Under the pieces are notes generated by a model that did not search any database, was not told the DNA's origin, and worked only from the letters and a program-made list of their open reading frames with translations. Shown here one piece after another: positions 23,272 through 31,882 of a stretch of 55,445 nucleotides of DNA. The translations under genes and the position numbers were made by a program. The DNA is taken from assembly GCA_035556215.1 (NCBI GenBank), contig DATMFI010000022.1, forward strand, positions 1 to 55,445, written 5' to 3'. Position 1 is the first letter of the stretch. Each line of letters opens with the position of its first letter. The stretch comes from Palsa-892 sp035556215 (GTDB taxonomy: Bacteria > Pseudomonadota > Alphaproteobacteria > Rhizobiales > Xanthobacteraceae).

Positions 23272-24495
23272 ATGAATCTGCTGAGAACCGCGGTGGCCAT
23301 TTCCGCGCTGACATGGGCGGTGGGTATCGCGCCGGTGGCGGCGCAGTCGGGCAAGATTTCGGACGGCGCGGTCCGCATCGGCGTTCTGTCGGATTTCTCC
23401 GGCACCTTCTCGGATTTCTCCGGCAAGGGTTCGCTGACCGCGGTGCAGATGGCGGTTGATGAAATGGGCGGCAAAGTGCTCGGCAGCCCGATCGAGATCA
23501 TTTCCGCCGACCATCAGAACAAAGCCGACGTCGGCTCCAGCATTGCGCGCGAATGGTACGACGCGAAGAAGGTCGATGCGATTTTCGACGTGACGAACTC
23601 GGCGGTGACGCTCGCCGTGATGGCGATTGCCAAGGAAAAGAACGGCATCGTCGTGATCGGCGGTTCGAGCACGACCCGTGCGACGACCGACAGCTGCACG
23701 CCGAACAGCATTCAGTACGTGTATGACGCGAACTCGCTCGCCAACGTGACCGGCAAGGCGCTGATCGATCAGGGCGGCAAGACCTGGTACTTCATCACCG
23801 TCGATTTCGCTTTCGGCCACGGCCTCGAAAAAGTGACGACCGACGTCGTCAACGCAAGCGGCGGCAAGGTGCTCGGCTCGGTGCGGCATCCGCTCAATAC
23901 TTCGGACTTCTCCTCGTTCCTGCTGCGCGCGCAAAGCTCGGGCGCGAATGTTATCGCGCTCGCCAACGGCGGCACCGATACGATCAACGCCATCAAGGGC
24001 GCCAACGAATTCGGCCTCACCAAGAGCGGCAAGCAGAAGGTCGCTTCGCTCCTGACCTTCATCACCGACGTGCACAGCATGGGCCTCAACACTGCACAGG
24101 GCATCGTGCTGACCGAAGCCTTCTACTGGAACCTCAACGACGACACGCGCAAATGGTCGCGTGCCTTCTTCGCCAAGACCGGCCGCATGCCGACGATGGT
24201 GCAGGCCGCGATGTATTCGGCGACGCTGCATTATCTCAAGGCGATCCAGAAGGCTGGTACCGACGCGACCGCCGAAGTCATGAAGACGATGAAGGCGACG
24301 CCGGTGAACGACATCTTCGCGCAAAACGGCAAGATCCGCGAGGACGGCCTGCATGTCCACGACATGTACCTGATGCAGGTGAAGAAGCCGGAAGAATCGA
24401 AGGAGCCGTGGGACTACTACAACGTTCTCGCGCGCGTCCCCGCCGATCGCGCCTTCTCGCCGATGCAGCCGGGCGCCTGCGCCTTCGTGAAGTAA
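23272..24495 (+). CDS. Liv-type ABC transporter binding protein
   Basis: 407-residue periplasmic-binding protein of the branched-chain amino acid/amide type (type I fold). It has a signal peptide (about 1-25, ending VAAQ), 'VRIGVLSDFSGTFSDFSGKGSLTAVQMAVDEMGG' at the start of the mature lobe and 'IGGSSTTRATTDSCTPNSIQYVYD' further on. The C-terminal 'GACAFVK' is typical of the urea/amide-like sub-branch. ATG 23272 has AAGGAGGAGG just upstream; the GTG at 23251 is excluded. No permease follows. Instead an amidase gene comes 24 bases later, so this may be an orphan receptor for an amide that feeds that enzyme. Confidence 0.92.
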   Translation: MNLLRTAVAISALTWAVGIAPVAAQSGKISDGAVRIGVLSDFSGTFSDFSGKGSLTAVQMAVDEMGGKVLGSPIEIISADHQNKADVGSSIAREWYDAKKVDAIFDVTNSAVTLAVMAIAKEKNGIVVIGGSSTTRATTDSCTPNSIQYVYDANSLANVTGKALIDQGGKTWYFITVDFAFGHGLEKVTTDVVNASGGKVLGSVRHPLNTSDFSSFLLRAQSSGANVIALANGGTDTINAIKGANEFGLTKSGKQKVASLLTFITDVHSMGLNTAQGIVLTEAFYWNLNDDTRKWSRAFFAKTGRMPTMVQAAMYSATLHYLKAIQKAGTDATAEVMKTMKATPVNDIFAQNGKIREDGLHVHDMYLMQVKKPEESKEPWDYYNVLARVPADRAFSPMQPGACAFVK

Positions 24496-24519
24496 TCGAA
24501 CCGCCGCGAGGCCGAAATC

Positions 24520-25737
24520 ATGCTCGATAAACCGTCCTCGCGGTATCGCCTTCGCTCCGCTTTCGTTCCGCACGATTTGCCCGCGCCGTTGCACGGCGCG
24601 GAAAGCGGCAAGCTCAAAGGGCTGACCGCCGCGGTCAAGGACATCTTCGATATCGAAGGCTATCGCACCGGATTCGGCTCGCCCGACTGGTATGACGCAC
24701 AGCGGCCCGCGGCGGCTCATTCGGACGCAGTACGGAAGATTTTGGGGCAGGGCGCGACGATTGTCGGCAAGACGGTTTGCGACGAGTTCTGTTTCAGCGT
24801 GACCGGCGCCAATCCGTTCTACGGCACGCCACTCAATCCGCATGCGCCCGATCGCCTGCCGACCGGCTCATCGAGCGGTTCGGCATCGGCCGTTGCCGCC
24901 GGTTGCTGCGACTTCGCGCTTGGCGGCGATACCGGCGGCTCTGTCCGGCTGCCGGCTGCCAGTAACGGCATCTACGGCTTGCGTCCGACCTTCGGCCGCG
25001 TCGATCTGACGGGCGTTGCCGTCATGGCGTCGTCGTTCGATTGCGCCGGGTGGTTCGCGGGGGGGCCGGGCGTCTTGCGTCTCGTCGGCGAAGTTTTGCT
25101 CGGCGGGCGTGCGACGCCCGGTGATATTTCGGGCTGCCTGATCGCCGAGGACGCTTTCGAAAGCGCCGACAGCGATACGGCCGCCCTGCTGAGGGAAATG
25201 CTCGCGCTGATGCAGCCGGATCTGCCGGCGATGAAAGGCGTGCGCATTTCGCCCGATGGTCTTGATGACTGGCGCGAAATCTTCCGCGTCGTGCAGGCGC
25301 ATGATTTCTGGTCGAAATACGGCGCGTTTTTCACGGGCCGCGACGTTCGCATGAGTGAGGGCGTCAAGCAGCGCGTCGCCTATGTCAGCACGGTGACGGC
25401 GAAGGATGCCGCCAACGCCCGCCGCCGCATGAATGACGCGCGCGATCATGTCCGCGGCGTTGTCACGCCCGGCAAGGTGCTGGTGCTGCCGACGGCGCCG
25501 TCGGTCGCGCCGAAGCTCGACGTTTCGGAGGGTGACCTCGATCATTTCCGCTCGCGTGTCATGCGGCTCACGAGCATTTCGGGCCTGTCGGGCCTGCCGC
25601 AGATCACGCTACCCGCCGGAACGCTGCATGGCGCGCCGGTTGGCCTGTCGTTCATCGGCTGGGCGGGCAGCGATGAGGTGCTGCTCGATCTTGCCTGCAC
25701 GCTCGCGAAATATATGGGTGGCGCGCCGCGCAATTAG
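24520..25737 (+). CDS. Amidase (amidase-signature family)
   Basis: 405-residue amidase-signature enzyme with the Ser-cisSer-Lys triad in view: Lys in LTAAVKDIFD (about residue 40), the first Ser in PTGSSSGSASAV (about 117-122) and the nucleophile Ser in GGDTGGSVRLPA (about 141). It has no signal peptide, so it is cytosolic. The family hydrolyses amides to acid and ammonia. At 405 residues it is shorter than many GatA-like amidases and resembles AtzF/mandelamide-type short forms. It is probably co-transcribed with the Liv-type binding protein upstream. The substrate is unknown. Confidence 0.9.
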   Translation: MLDKPSSRYRLRSAFVPHDLPAPLHGAESGKLKGLTAAVKDIFDIEGYRTGFGSPDWYDAQRPAAAHSDAVRKILGQGATIVGKTVCDEFCFSVTGANPFYGTPLNPHAPDRLPTGSSSGSASAVAAGCCDFALGGDTGGSVRLPAASNGIYGLRPTFGRVDLTGVAVMASSFDCAGWFAGGPGVLRLVGEVLLGGRATPGDISGCLIAEDAFESADSDTAALLREMLALMQPDLPAMKGVRISPDGLDDWREIFRVVQAHDFWSKYGAFFTGRDVRMSEGVKQRVAYVSTVTAKDAANARRRMNDARDHVRGVVTPGKVLVLPTAPSVAPKLDVSEGDLDHFRSRVMRLTSISGLSGLPQITLPAGTLHGAPVGLSFIGWAGSDEVLLDLACTLAKYMGGAPRN

Positions 25738-25747
25738 CGCCGCGAAA

Positions 25748-26683
25748 CTAGTGCCGCGCGGTCTCGCGCAGCCATTTGGTGAACAGCTTCACTTCGCGCG
25801 ACTGCGCCTTCTCCTCGCGGCACAGAAGATAGTATTCGCCGGCGCTCCGTAATCGTGCGGAAAACGGCAGCACGAGCTCCTTTTTCCACTCGAGATTTTC
25901 GATCTCGACCGTCGGGATGACGGCGATGCCGCGATGTTCGCGCACGGCCTGCACCGCCATGAAGGAGTGGCTGAAGCTAAGATCGCTCTTGGGGCGAATG
26001 TTTCCCGCATTCTGCGAGCGCAGCCAAGCCGGCCAGCAGTCGCCGCGCGCCGCGTTGTGAATGAATGAATAATGCCGCAGATCCTGCGGCGTCCGGAGCG
26101 GCGGGCCTTTTTCCAGGAGCTTCCGGCTGCAAACCGGCTGCACGATATCGTCCCACAGATGAACGGCGACGATGCCTTTCCAGTTTTCGACCATCTTGAA
26201 AGTGATCTGCGAGCCTTCCGGCGTGTAGCGCTTGCCGGGCAGCTTGCCGACGCGGATCGCGACATCGGCGTTTTCGAAATCGACCGGGTCGAGCGAGGCC
26301 GAGGCGTTGATACGGATGTCGGGATGCGCGCGCATGAACGAGGTGAGCCGCGGCATCAGCCACAGGATCGCCATCGACGGCAGCATGCTCACCGACAGGC
26401 TCTTTTGCACGCTCGGGCTCAGCGTGCGTTTCGTCGCGTGCTCGATCTCGTCAAAGGCCGCGCTCATTGCCGAAAGATAGGCGGTGCCGGTTTCGGTCAG
26501 CTCGACGCGCCGCGTCAGCCGCACGAACAGCTTCGATTTGAGATGCGTCTCGAGCGATTTGATCTGGCGGCTGATCGCGCCCTGCGTGACGTGCAATTCA
26601 TCCGCCGCCTTCGAAAAACTCAAGTGACGGCCCGCGGCTTCAAAGGCCCTGAGGGCCGATAGCGGGGGCAGGCGACGCGACAT
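25748..26683 (-). CDS. LysR-family transcriptional regulator (GcvA-like)
   Basis: 311-residue LysR regulator: N-terminal HTH (about 1-65, 'LPPLSALRAFEAAGRHLSFSKAADELHVTQGAISRQIKSLE') and a C-terminal effector domain with 'MLPSMAILWLMPRLTSF'. The HTH and early effector domain resemble the GcvA/AmpR branch. ATG 26683 is preceded by AGGGAG. It converges on the amidase end (11 bases away) and is divergent from a polysaccharide-deacetylase-family gene. Two palindromes in the shared promoter are likely binding sites. Confidence 0.93.
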   Translation of the reverse strand: MSRRLPPLSALRAFEAAGRHLSFSKAADELHVTQGAISRQIKSLETHLKSKLFVRLTRRVELTETGTAYLSAMSAAFDEIEHATKRTLSPSVQKSLSVSMLPSMAILWLMPRLTSFMRAHPDIRINASASLDPVDFENADVAIRVGKLPGKRYTPEGSQITFKMVENWKGIVAVHLWDDIVQPVCSRKLLEKGPPLRTPQDLRHYSFIHNAARGDCWPAWLRSQNAGNIRPKSDLSFSHSFMAVQAVREHRGIAVIPTVEIENLEWKKELVLPFSARLRSAGEYYLLCREEKAQSREVKLFTKWLRETARH

Positions 26684-26700
26684 GACAAGCAACTCCCTAT

Positions 26701-26719
26701 GCATGAATCTAATTCATGC
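26701..26719. promoter_or_regulatory. LysR-type operator candidate
   Basis: GCATGAAT-CTA-ATTCATGC is a perfect inverted repeat with 8-base arms that contains a T-N11-A LysR box. It sits 18 bases upstream of the LysR start codon, in the divergent promoter. Confidence 0.55.
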
Positions 26720-26730
26720 GTCCGGGGCAA

Positions 26731-26743
26731 ACAAATCATTTGT
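26731..26743. promoter_or_regulatory. Second palindrome in the LysR promoter
   Basis: ACAAAT-C-ATTTGT is a perfect 13-base palindrome 12 bases from the first repeat. It may be a second half of the regulator footprint. Confidence 0.4.
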
Positions 26744-26794
26744 GCAGGCGGCGATAACGCCATTTTATGCAGGAAACACAGGAGTTTCCCGGAA

Positions 26795-27673
26795 ATGGCG
26801 AAGTCGATTCAGTGCGGATTTTGCGTCGATATCGATGCGGTGGCGGCGTGGCTCGGAACCTTCGGCGGGGCGGATTCGCCGCATGACATTTCGCGCGGTT
26901 TGTTCGCCGGCGAAGTCGGCGTGCCGCGGCTCCTGAACTTCTTCGATCGCTTCAACATCAAGGCGACCTGGTTCGCGCCCGGCCATTCGATCGAGACCTT
27001 TCCGAAACAGGTCGAGGATATCGTCAGGCGCGGCCACGAAATCGGACTGCACGGCTACTCGCACGAAAATCCGCTGGCAATGACGCGCCAGCAGGAAGAG
27101 GATGTGCTCGACAAGTGCATCGAGCTCATCACCAAGGTCGCAGGCCGCAAGCCGGTCGGTCACGCAGCGCCGTGGTGGGAGCTGAGCGCGGTGACGCCGG
27201 AGCTGCTGCTCGCGCGCGGAATCAAATACGACCACAGCATGATGCATCGCGATTTCGAATGCTATTACCTGCGCACCGGCGACGAATGGACGCCGATCGA
27301 CTATTCGCAGCCCGCCAAGAGCTGGATGAAGCCGCTCATTCGCGGCAAGGAAAGCGCGCTGATCGAAATTCCGGTGAGCTGGTATCTCGACGATTTGCCG
27401 CCGATGATGTTCGTCAAGAAGGCGCCGAACAGCTATGGCTTCGCCAATCCGCGCGACATCGAGGAGCTGTGGCGCGATCAGTTCGACTGGGTCTATCGCA
27501 ATTACGACGAGGCCGTGTTCTCGATCACGATCCATCCCGACGTTTCGGGCCGCCCGCAAGTGCTCGCGATGCTCGAACGGCTCTGCGCGCATATGATGGA
27601 TCACGCCGGCGTCAAGTTCATGACTTGCGAAGAAATCGCGGCGGACTTCGCCAGGCGCACGCCGCGCAAGTGA
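26795..27673 (+). CDS. Polysaccharide deacetylase (NodB-fold) family protein
   Basis: 292-residue NodB-homology protein. It has the first Asp in FCVDIDAVAAW (about 10-12), 'NFFDRFNIKATWFAPGHSIE', the metal-binding HGYSHEN (His-x3-His, about residues 87-93), GHAAPWWE and a late His in SITIHPDVSGRP. The arrangement fits the family branch that includes PuuE-type allantoinases and peptidoglycan/amide deacetylases, with Asp/His/His metal ligands. No signal peptide, so a cytosolic amide or cyclic-amide hydrolase is more likely than a wall enzyme. AGGAG lies upstream of the ATG. It starts a run with a small CxxC protein and a CobW GTPase. Confidence 0.88.
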   Translation: MAKSIQCGFCVDIDAVAAWLGTFGGADSPHDISRGLFAGEVGVPRLLNFFDRFNIKATWFAPGHSIETFPKQVEDIVRRGHEIGLHGYSHENPLAMTRQQEEDVLDKCIELITKVAGRKPVGHAAPWWELSAVTPELLLARGIKYDHSMMHRDFECYYLRTGDEWTPIDYSQPAKSWMKPLIRGKESALIEIPVSWYLDDLPPMMFVKKAPNSYGFANPRDIEELWRDQFDWVYRNYDEAVFSITIHPDVSGRPQVLAMLERLCAHMMDHAGVKFMTCEEIAADFARRTPRK

Positions 27674-27694
27674 GGCAAACAAGGGACGGGTAAA

Positions 27695-28003
27695 GTGTGC
27701 GGCTTCTGCGGCATCTGGGGTGCGAAGAACCACTGGAGCCTGAAGTCCTCCAATCCGGGCGTGTTCTCGGCGCAATCGCCGGTCGAGCGCATGCGCGAGC
27801 GTTACGCGCTGTGCGCGATCCTCAACGAAACGCTGCGCGGCCATCGCCTCAAGGTGCGCGACTGGGGCGGCGAACAGTGGATCGTCGAGCACGTCAGCAA
27901 CGGCAGCGAGATCGTCGACAGCATCGCGGCGGTTTGGCCCGCGGCGGAAAAGCTCTCGAAACGCCGGGTCGATCCGCTGGAGCGGGGAGGCGGGAATGGC
28001 TGA
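27695..28003 (+). CDS. Small CxxC protein paired with CobW
   Basis: 102-residue protein from a GTG start (GGGACGGG upstream), beginning CGFCGIWGAKNHWSLK. Cys2 and Cys5 with His13 near the N-terminus suggest a metal site. The remainder has 'RMRERYALCAILNETL', 'LKVRDWGGEQWIVEH', and 'IAAVWPAAEKLSKRRVDPLE' near the end. I do not recognise a named family, though I have the impression that similar small proteins recur beside CobW genes. It lies 21 bases after the deacetylase gene and overlaps the CobW start by 8 bases. The Met-Cys-Gly start recalls class II glutamine amidotransferases, but the rest does not fit that fold. Confidence 0.75.
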   Translation: MCGFCGIWGAKNHWSLKSSNPGVFSAQSPVERMRERYALCAILNETLRGHRLKVRDWGGEQWIVEHVSNGSEIVDSIAAVWPAAEKLSKRRVDPLERGGGNG

Positions 28004-28991
28004 CGCGCGCATTCCGCTCACCATCGTCACCGGCTTTCTCGGCAGCGGCAAGACGACGCTTTTGCGCGAAATTCTGGTGCGGCCGGAAATGACCGATACG
28101 CTGATCCTGATGAACGAGGTCGCCGAGATCGGCATCGACGACCGGCTTCTCAAGCGGCTCACCGGCGATACGGTGCTGCTCGACAACGGATGCGTCTGCT
28201 GCTCGGTGAAGGACGATCTGAAGCGGGTGCTGCTGGAAATTGCCGAAGCGCCGCCCGGCGGCCGCGCGCCGCGACGGATTGTGCTCGAAACGACGGGATT
28301 GGCCGATCCTCGGGCGTTTCTTGCAACCATCGTCGGCACGCCGATGATCGGGAGCAACATCCGATTGAACGGCGTGCTGACCCTCGTCGATAGCGTCAAT
28401 GCCAGGCGCAACCTTGCCGATTTTCCCGAATTTACCGGGCAATTGACGGTCGCCGACTATGTGCTGCTGACCAAAGCGGATCTGGTTTCGCCCGAGGAAA
28501 TGACCGGCGTTCAGGCGATCGTCACGAAGCTCAATCCTGCCGCAACGGTGACCGACTGGAGCGGTCTCGACCGCTTGTGCGATTTTCTGAACGGCGGCTC
28601 GCAGAGCGGCGCGTTACTCAAGCTTGCTGAAACGCACGCTTCGCATCACATCCATCATCATCACGCTGACGCGCACAGCTTCTGCATCACGCTGCGCGAA
28701 GCCTGCGACTGGTCGCGCTTCGCGATCTGGCTATCGATGTTCGTGCACGCGCATGGCGAAGACATCCTGCGCATCAAGGGCATTCTTTATCTCGAAAGCG
28801 GCGGCGCGCCGGTTGCCATCAACTGCGTGCAGCATCTCGTCTATTTCCCCGAGCATTTGCCGTTATGGCCGGGGGAAGAGCGCAGTTCGGTGCTGGTCTT
28901 CATTTTGCGCAACATCACGCAGGATGCCGTGATGCGCTCGCTCAACGATTTTCTTGCGCGAGCGCCTGCGCTGGAGCCGGCGCGCGCCTGA
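27996..28991 (+). CDS. CobW/COG0523 family metallochaperone GTPase
   Basis: 331-residue G3E GTPase. It has Walker A GFLGSGKTTLL (about 9-19), the metal motif CVCCSVKDDL (about 66-75, the CxCC hallmark), Walker B-like ETTGLADP, the guanine motif TKAD and a His-rich loop HASHHIHHHHADAH (about 212-226) before the C-terminal CobW_C domain. Such proteins deliver Zn, Co or Fe to client enzymes using GTP. The likely client is the NodB-fold hydrolase two genes upstream or the small CxxC protein, with which it shares a transcript. It converges with the nitrilase gene, only two bases apart. Confidence 0.92.
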   Translation: MADARIPLTIVTGFLGSGKTTLLREILVRPEMTDTLILMNEVAEIGIDDRLLKRLTGDTVLLDNGCVCCSVKDDLKRVLLEIAEAPPGGRAPRRIVLETTGLADPRAFLATIVGTPMIGSNIRLNGVLTLVDSVNARRNLADFPEFTGQLTVADYVLLTKADLVSPEEMTGVQAIVTKLNPAATVTDWSGLDRLCDFLNGGSQSGALLKLAETHASHHIHHHHADAHSFCITLREACDWSRFAIWLSMFVHAHGEDILRIKGILYLESGGAPVAINCVQHLVYFPEHLPLWPGEERSSVLVFILRNITQDAVMRSLNDFLARAPALEPARA

Positions 28992-28993
28992 TT

Positions 28994-29965
28994 TTACGAG
29001 TGAACGGCGCGCTTCGCCTGCTTGTCGACATGCAGCGAGAAGACATCGGGCCGGCTGTAATGGCCGACCGGATCGAAGTCGTAGAGCGCCTGCGTCACCG
29101 CCGAAAGGTCGATCTCCGCCGTGATGATGCCTTCCTGATCCCACAAGGGACCCGCGAGGACCTTGCCGAGCGGATCGACGATGCAGCTGCCGCCGCGCGA
29201 GACGATGGCGTCAGGCTCCTTCGGCAGGTCGGAGTCGTAGTCGGCGGGATAGTCGCTGCGCCGCGCGAACTGATTGCTGGAGATCACGAAGCAGCGGCCT
29301 TCGAGCGCGATATGCTGCATCGACGGCAGCCAGGTCGGCCGGCCGTCGGCGGTCGGCGCGCAATAGACCTGAATGCGCTGCGCATACATCGCCGCGCGCA
29401 TCATCGGCATGTAGTTTTCCCAGCAGATCACCGCGCCGAGTCGCCCGACCGGCGTATCGTAAACCGGCATCGTCGAGCCGTCGCCGAAGCCCCATACCAG
29501 CCGCTCGGAGCCGGTCGGCATCAGCTTGCGATGCTTGCCCATGAAGCGGCCGTCCGGCGCAAAGAACAGCACCGTGCAATATAAAGTGCCGCCGTCGCGC
29601 TCGATCACGCCGATCACGAGATGCGCGCGGCTCTGGCGAGCGATCTCACCGAGCGTATCGACAGCAGGGCCCGGCACGTCGATCGAGGAGGCGTGATAGA
29701 GCTGGAACAGCTCGCGGCCCTTGGCCGAACGCGCGCCGATCGTCGCACCGAAACTCGTGCCGCGCGGATAGGCCGAAATGAACGCTTCGGGGAACAGCAG
29801 GACTTTGGCGCCGGTGCGTGCGGCATCGGCGGCCAGATCGCGCGTCTTTTCCAGCGTGCGCTTGAGATCGAAAGCGACGGGCGCCGCCTGAATGCATGCC
29901 GCCTGATAGGGCTTGATCGCCTCGAGATTGCCGGGGAAGGCGATGGTGTCGGTGATCTGGTCCAT
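28994..29965 (-). CDS. Nitrilase / carbon-nitrogen hydrolase
   Basis: 323-residue nitrilase-superfamily enzyme with the Glu-Lys-Cys triad: Glu in LLFPEAFISAYPRG, Lys in GKHRKLMPTGSERLVWG and Cys in AVICWENYMP. The 'CWENYMP' context and the overall length are those of true nitrilases (nitrile to acid and ammonia) rather than amidases. ATG 29965 has GGAGG just upstream. It is last in a leftward run with a GntR regulator and a ketopantoate-reductase-like gene. Substrate unknown; an aliphatic or aryl nitrile is likely. Confidence 0.92.
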   Translation of the reverse strand: MDQITDTIAFPGNLEAIKPYQAACIQAAPVAFDLKRTLEKTRDLAADAARTGAKVLLFPEAFISAYPRGTSFGATIGARSAKGRELFQLYHASSIDVPGPAVDTLGEIARQSRAHLVIGVIERDGGTLYCTVLFFAPDGRFMGKHRKLMPTGSERLVWGFGDGSTMPVYDTPVGRLGAVICWENYMPMMRAAMYAQRIQVYCAPTADGRPTWLPSMQHIALEGRCFVISSNQFARRSDYPADYDSDLPKEPDAIVSRGGSCIVDPLGKVLAGPLWDQEGIITAEIDLSAVTQALYDFDPVGHYSRPDVFSLHVDKQAKRAVHS

Positions 29966-29980
29966 GATGACCTCCAGCAA

Positions 29981-30748
29981 TCAAGCGGCGCGGCTGCGGC
30001 GCTTGCGCGCTTCGGTGGATGAAAGGTCGGAATCGCGCAGTGTCGCGAGAATGACGACCTCGGTTGCCTGCGCATGCTGACGCAGCAATGCCTTCAACAA
30101 CTTTCCATTGCGAACCGAGAGCGCTTTGTAGATTCCCTCGTGCTCGCGCTGGCGCTGCGCCGCCGCCTTCGGATCGAAACCGCGATGCACGAGATAGGTG
30201 ACGATCTGCAACTGCATCTGCAATTGCGCATAGAGCCGGATCAGGAACGGATTGCCGGTCGCGGCGACGATCAGCGCGTGGAAGGCGACGTTCGCCCGCA
30301 CGAAATCGGCGGCCGAATGAATGTCGTTCCGGTTGGCCGAATAGATGCGCATCTTGGCGACAAGCTCGCGCAACTCCGCCAGCTGTTCCTGTGTGACGTG
30401 CTTGACCGCGCCTTCGGCGGCAAAATCTTCCATCGCTTTTCGTAGCGCGAACAGATGCTCGATTTGCGTTGCGTCGGTGCGGTTGACCATCGTGCCGCTG
30501 CGGCCGAACACCGACAGGAGCCCTTCGGTCTGCAGGCGCGTGATCGCTTCCTTGACCGGCGTACGGCCGAGCTTGAGACGCGCGGCAAGAAGATTGACCG
30601 AAGTGCGCTCGCCGGGCCGCAACTCATTATAAAGAACGAGGTCGATGATGCCGTTATAGGCCTGGTCGGCCGCCGAAAGCTCCTTGCTGGCGGACTTGCT
30701 CGCAAACTTGCTGTCCGGCTTGCTTTCAGATTTGGCGGCGCGTGGCAT
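29981..30748 (-). CDS. GntR-family regulator (FCD type)
   Basis: 255-residue regulator. It has a Lys/Ser-rich leader (1-25), a winged HTH (about 30-95, 'DLVLYNELRPGERTSVNLLAARLKLGRTPVKEAITRLQTEGLL') and an all-helical FCD ligand domain with metal-binding His candidates (FHALIVAATGNP, HEGIY). ATG 30748 is preceded by GAGGAAG. It stands between the nitrilase and the ketopantoate-reductase-like gene in the same direction and probably controls both this run and the divergent cupin/ABC genes through repeats at 31883-32001. Confidence 0.92.
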   Translation of the reverse strand: MPRAAKSESKPDSKFASKSASKELSAADQAYNGIIDLVLYNELRPGERTSVNLLAARLKLGRTPVKEAITRLQTEGLLSVFGRSGTMVNRTDATQIEHLFALRKAMEDFAAEGAVKHVTQEQLAELRELVAKMRIYSANRNDIHSAADFVRANVAFHALIVAATGNPFLIRLYAQLQMQLQIVTYLVHRGFDPKAAAQRQREHEGIYKALSVRNGKLLKALLRQHAQATEVVILATLRDSDLSSTEARKRRSRAA

Positions 30749-30866
30749 TCCGTTCTTCCTCGTCTTCATCGGCAGACGCAGCGATTCTACCGCGGCTGCC
30801 GGATGCCTCATTTCAAAACGCTAGCGCAGGGCTCCCTCGCGGTGAAGAGCGGTGCGTTCGGAACGC

Positions 30867-31823
30867 CTACGAAGCCGCCCGGACGGGCGCGGCTTTCGCG
30901 AGTTTCGCGGCGCGGCGCTCTTCATAGGCCTGCAGATGCGTATAGACGAAGCGATGATAGGTCGGGTCGATCTTGTGCTCGACCGCCTTCTTCAGCATGA
31001 AACCGAGCACATGATCGCCCTCGATCATGCCGTCGCGCTCGATATCGCGCAGCATCGAAGCGGTATAGGGCAGCTCCTTGTTGCGGAAGAGCTTCCGGTA
31101 GTCCTCCATGAAGGCGTCGGACGGGCCGAAGCCTTCGCGCCGGGCGATCTCGGCATTGCGCTCGAGAAACTCGACCATGATTTCGGCGCCGTATTGGGTA
31201 CGGGCGATCTCGCCGACGCTTGCGCGCATCGAACAGGTCATGCCGGCGACGGTCGCAAGATGCACGATCTTTTCCCACATGATCTGCATGATGTTCTCGC
31301 TTGCCGTCGCCTGGATCGACGTCTTGTCGAAGATCGCCTTGAGCGCGGTGACGCGCGGGCTGAGCGTGCCGTCCTGCTCGCCGAACGTGAGATAGCGCCA
31401 GTCGTTGAGATGCTTGATGACGCCGTCCGGCGTCAGCGTGACGGCGATCTTGGCGACGCCGCCGAGCACGCGCGCGCGGCCGAATTTTTCATTGAGAATG
31501 TCGATATGCGCGATGCCATTGAGTAGCGGCAGGATCGCGGTATTCGGCCCGACGGCCGGCGCGATCGTTTCGATCGCCGAGGCAAGGTCATAGGCCTTGC
31601 AGGTGAGGAGGATGAGATCGGCGGGCTTGTCGATTTGCGAGCGGGTGATGGCTTTGGCCGGTACGGCGATGTTGCCGTAAACGCTTTCGACCCGGATGCC
31701 TTTTTCGGCGATCTGCTTGAGCCGGCCTTCGCGCACCAAAAACGTGACGCCGGTGCCGGCTTCGATCAGCCTGCCGCCGACATAGCCGCCGATTCCGCCG
31801 GCGCCAAGAATAACGATATGCAT
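30867..31823 (-). CDS. Ketopantoate reductase-like dehydrogenase (ApbA/PanE family)
   Basis: 318-residue NADPH-dependent reductase family protein. An N-terminal Rossmann motif GAGGIGGYVGGRL (about 7-19), 'LILLTCKAYDLASAIE', 'LPLLNGIAHID' and a C-terminal helical domain with 'MWEKIVHLATVAGMTCSMR' and the 'ELPYTASMLRDIERDG' signature fit PanE/ApbA. The gene lies in a catabolic setting with nitrilase and transport genes, so it may reduce or oxidise a related 2-keto/2-hydroxy acid rather than serve pantothenate synthesis. It is first in a leftward run with GntR and nitrilase genes. Confidence 0.9.
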   Translation of the reverse strand: MHIVILGAGGIGGYVGGRLIEAGTGVTFLVREGRLKQIAEKGIRVESVYGNIAVPAKAITRSQIDKPADLILLTCKAYDLASAIETIAPAVGPNTAILPLLNGIAHIDILNEKFGRARVLGGVAKIAVTLTPDGVIKHLNDWRYLTFGEQDGTLSPRVTALKAIFDKTSIQATASENIMQIMWEKIVHLATVAGMTCSMRASVGEIARTQYGAEIMVEFLERNAEIARREGFGPSDAFMEDYRKLFRNKELPYTASMLRDIERDGMIEGDHVLGFMLKKAVEHKIDPTYHRFVYTHLQAYEERRAAKLAKAAPVRAAS

Positions 31824-31882
31824 GGATTCCTCGATTCCGGCGGGGTTGATGCAACAGCCGCCTCAAAAATGCACTGCAAAAT

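Noticed and set aside
27695..28003. Class II glutamine amidotransferase for the small CxxC protein
   Set aside because: Only the Met-Cys-Gly start matches. The 102 residues are too few and the rest lacks the Ntn-hydrolase motifs.
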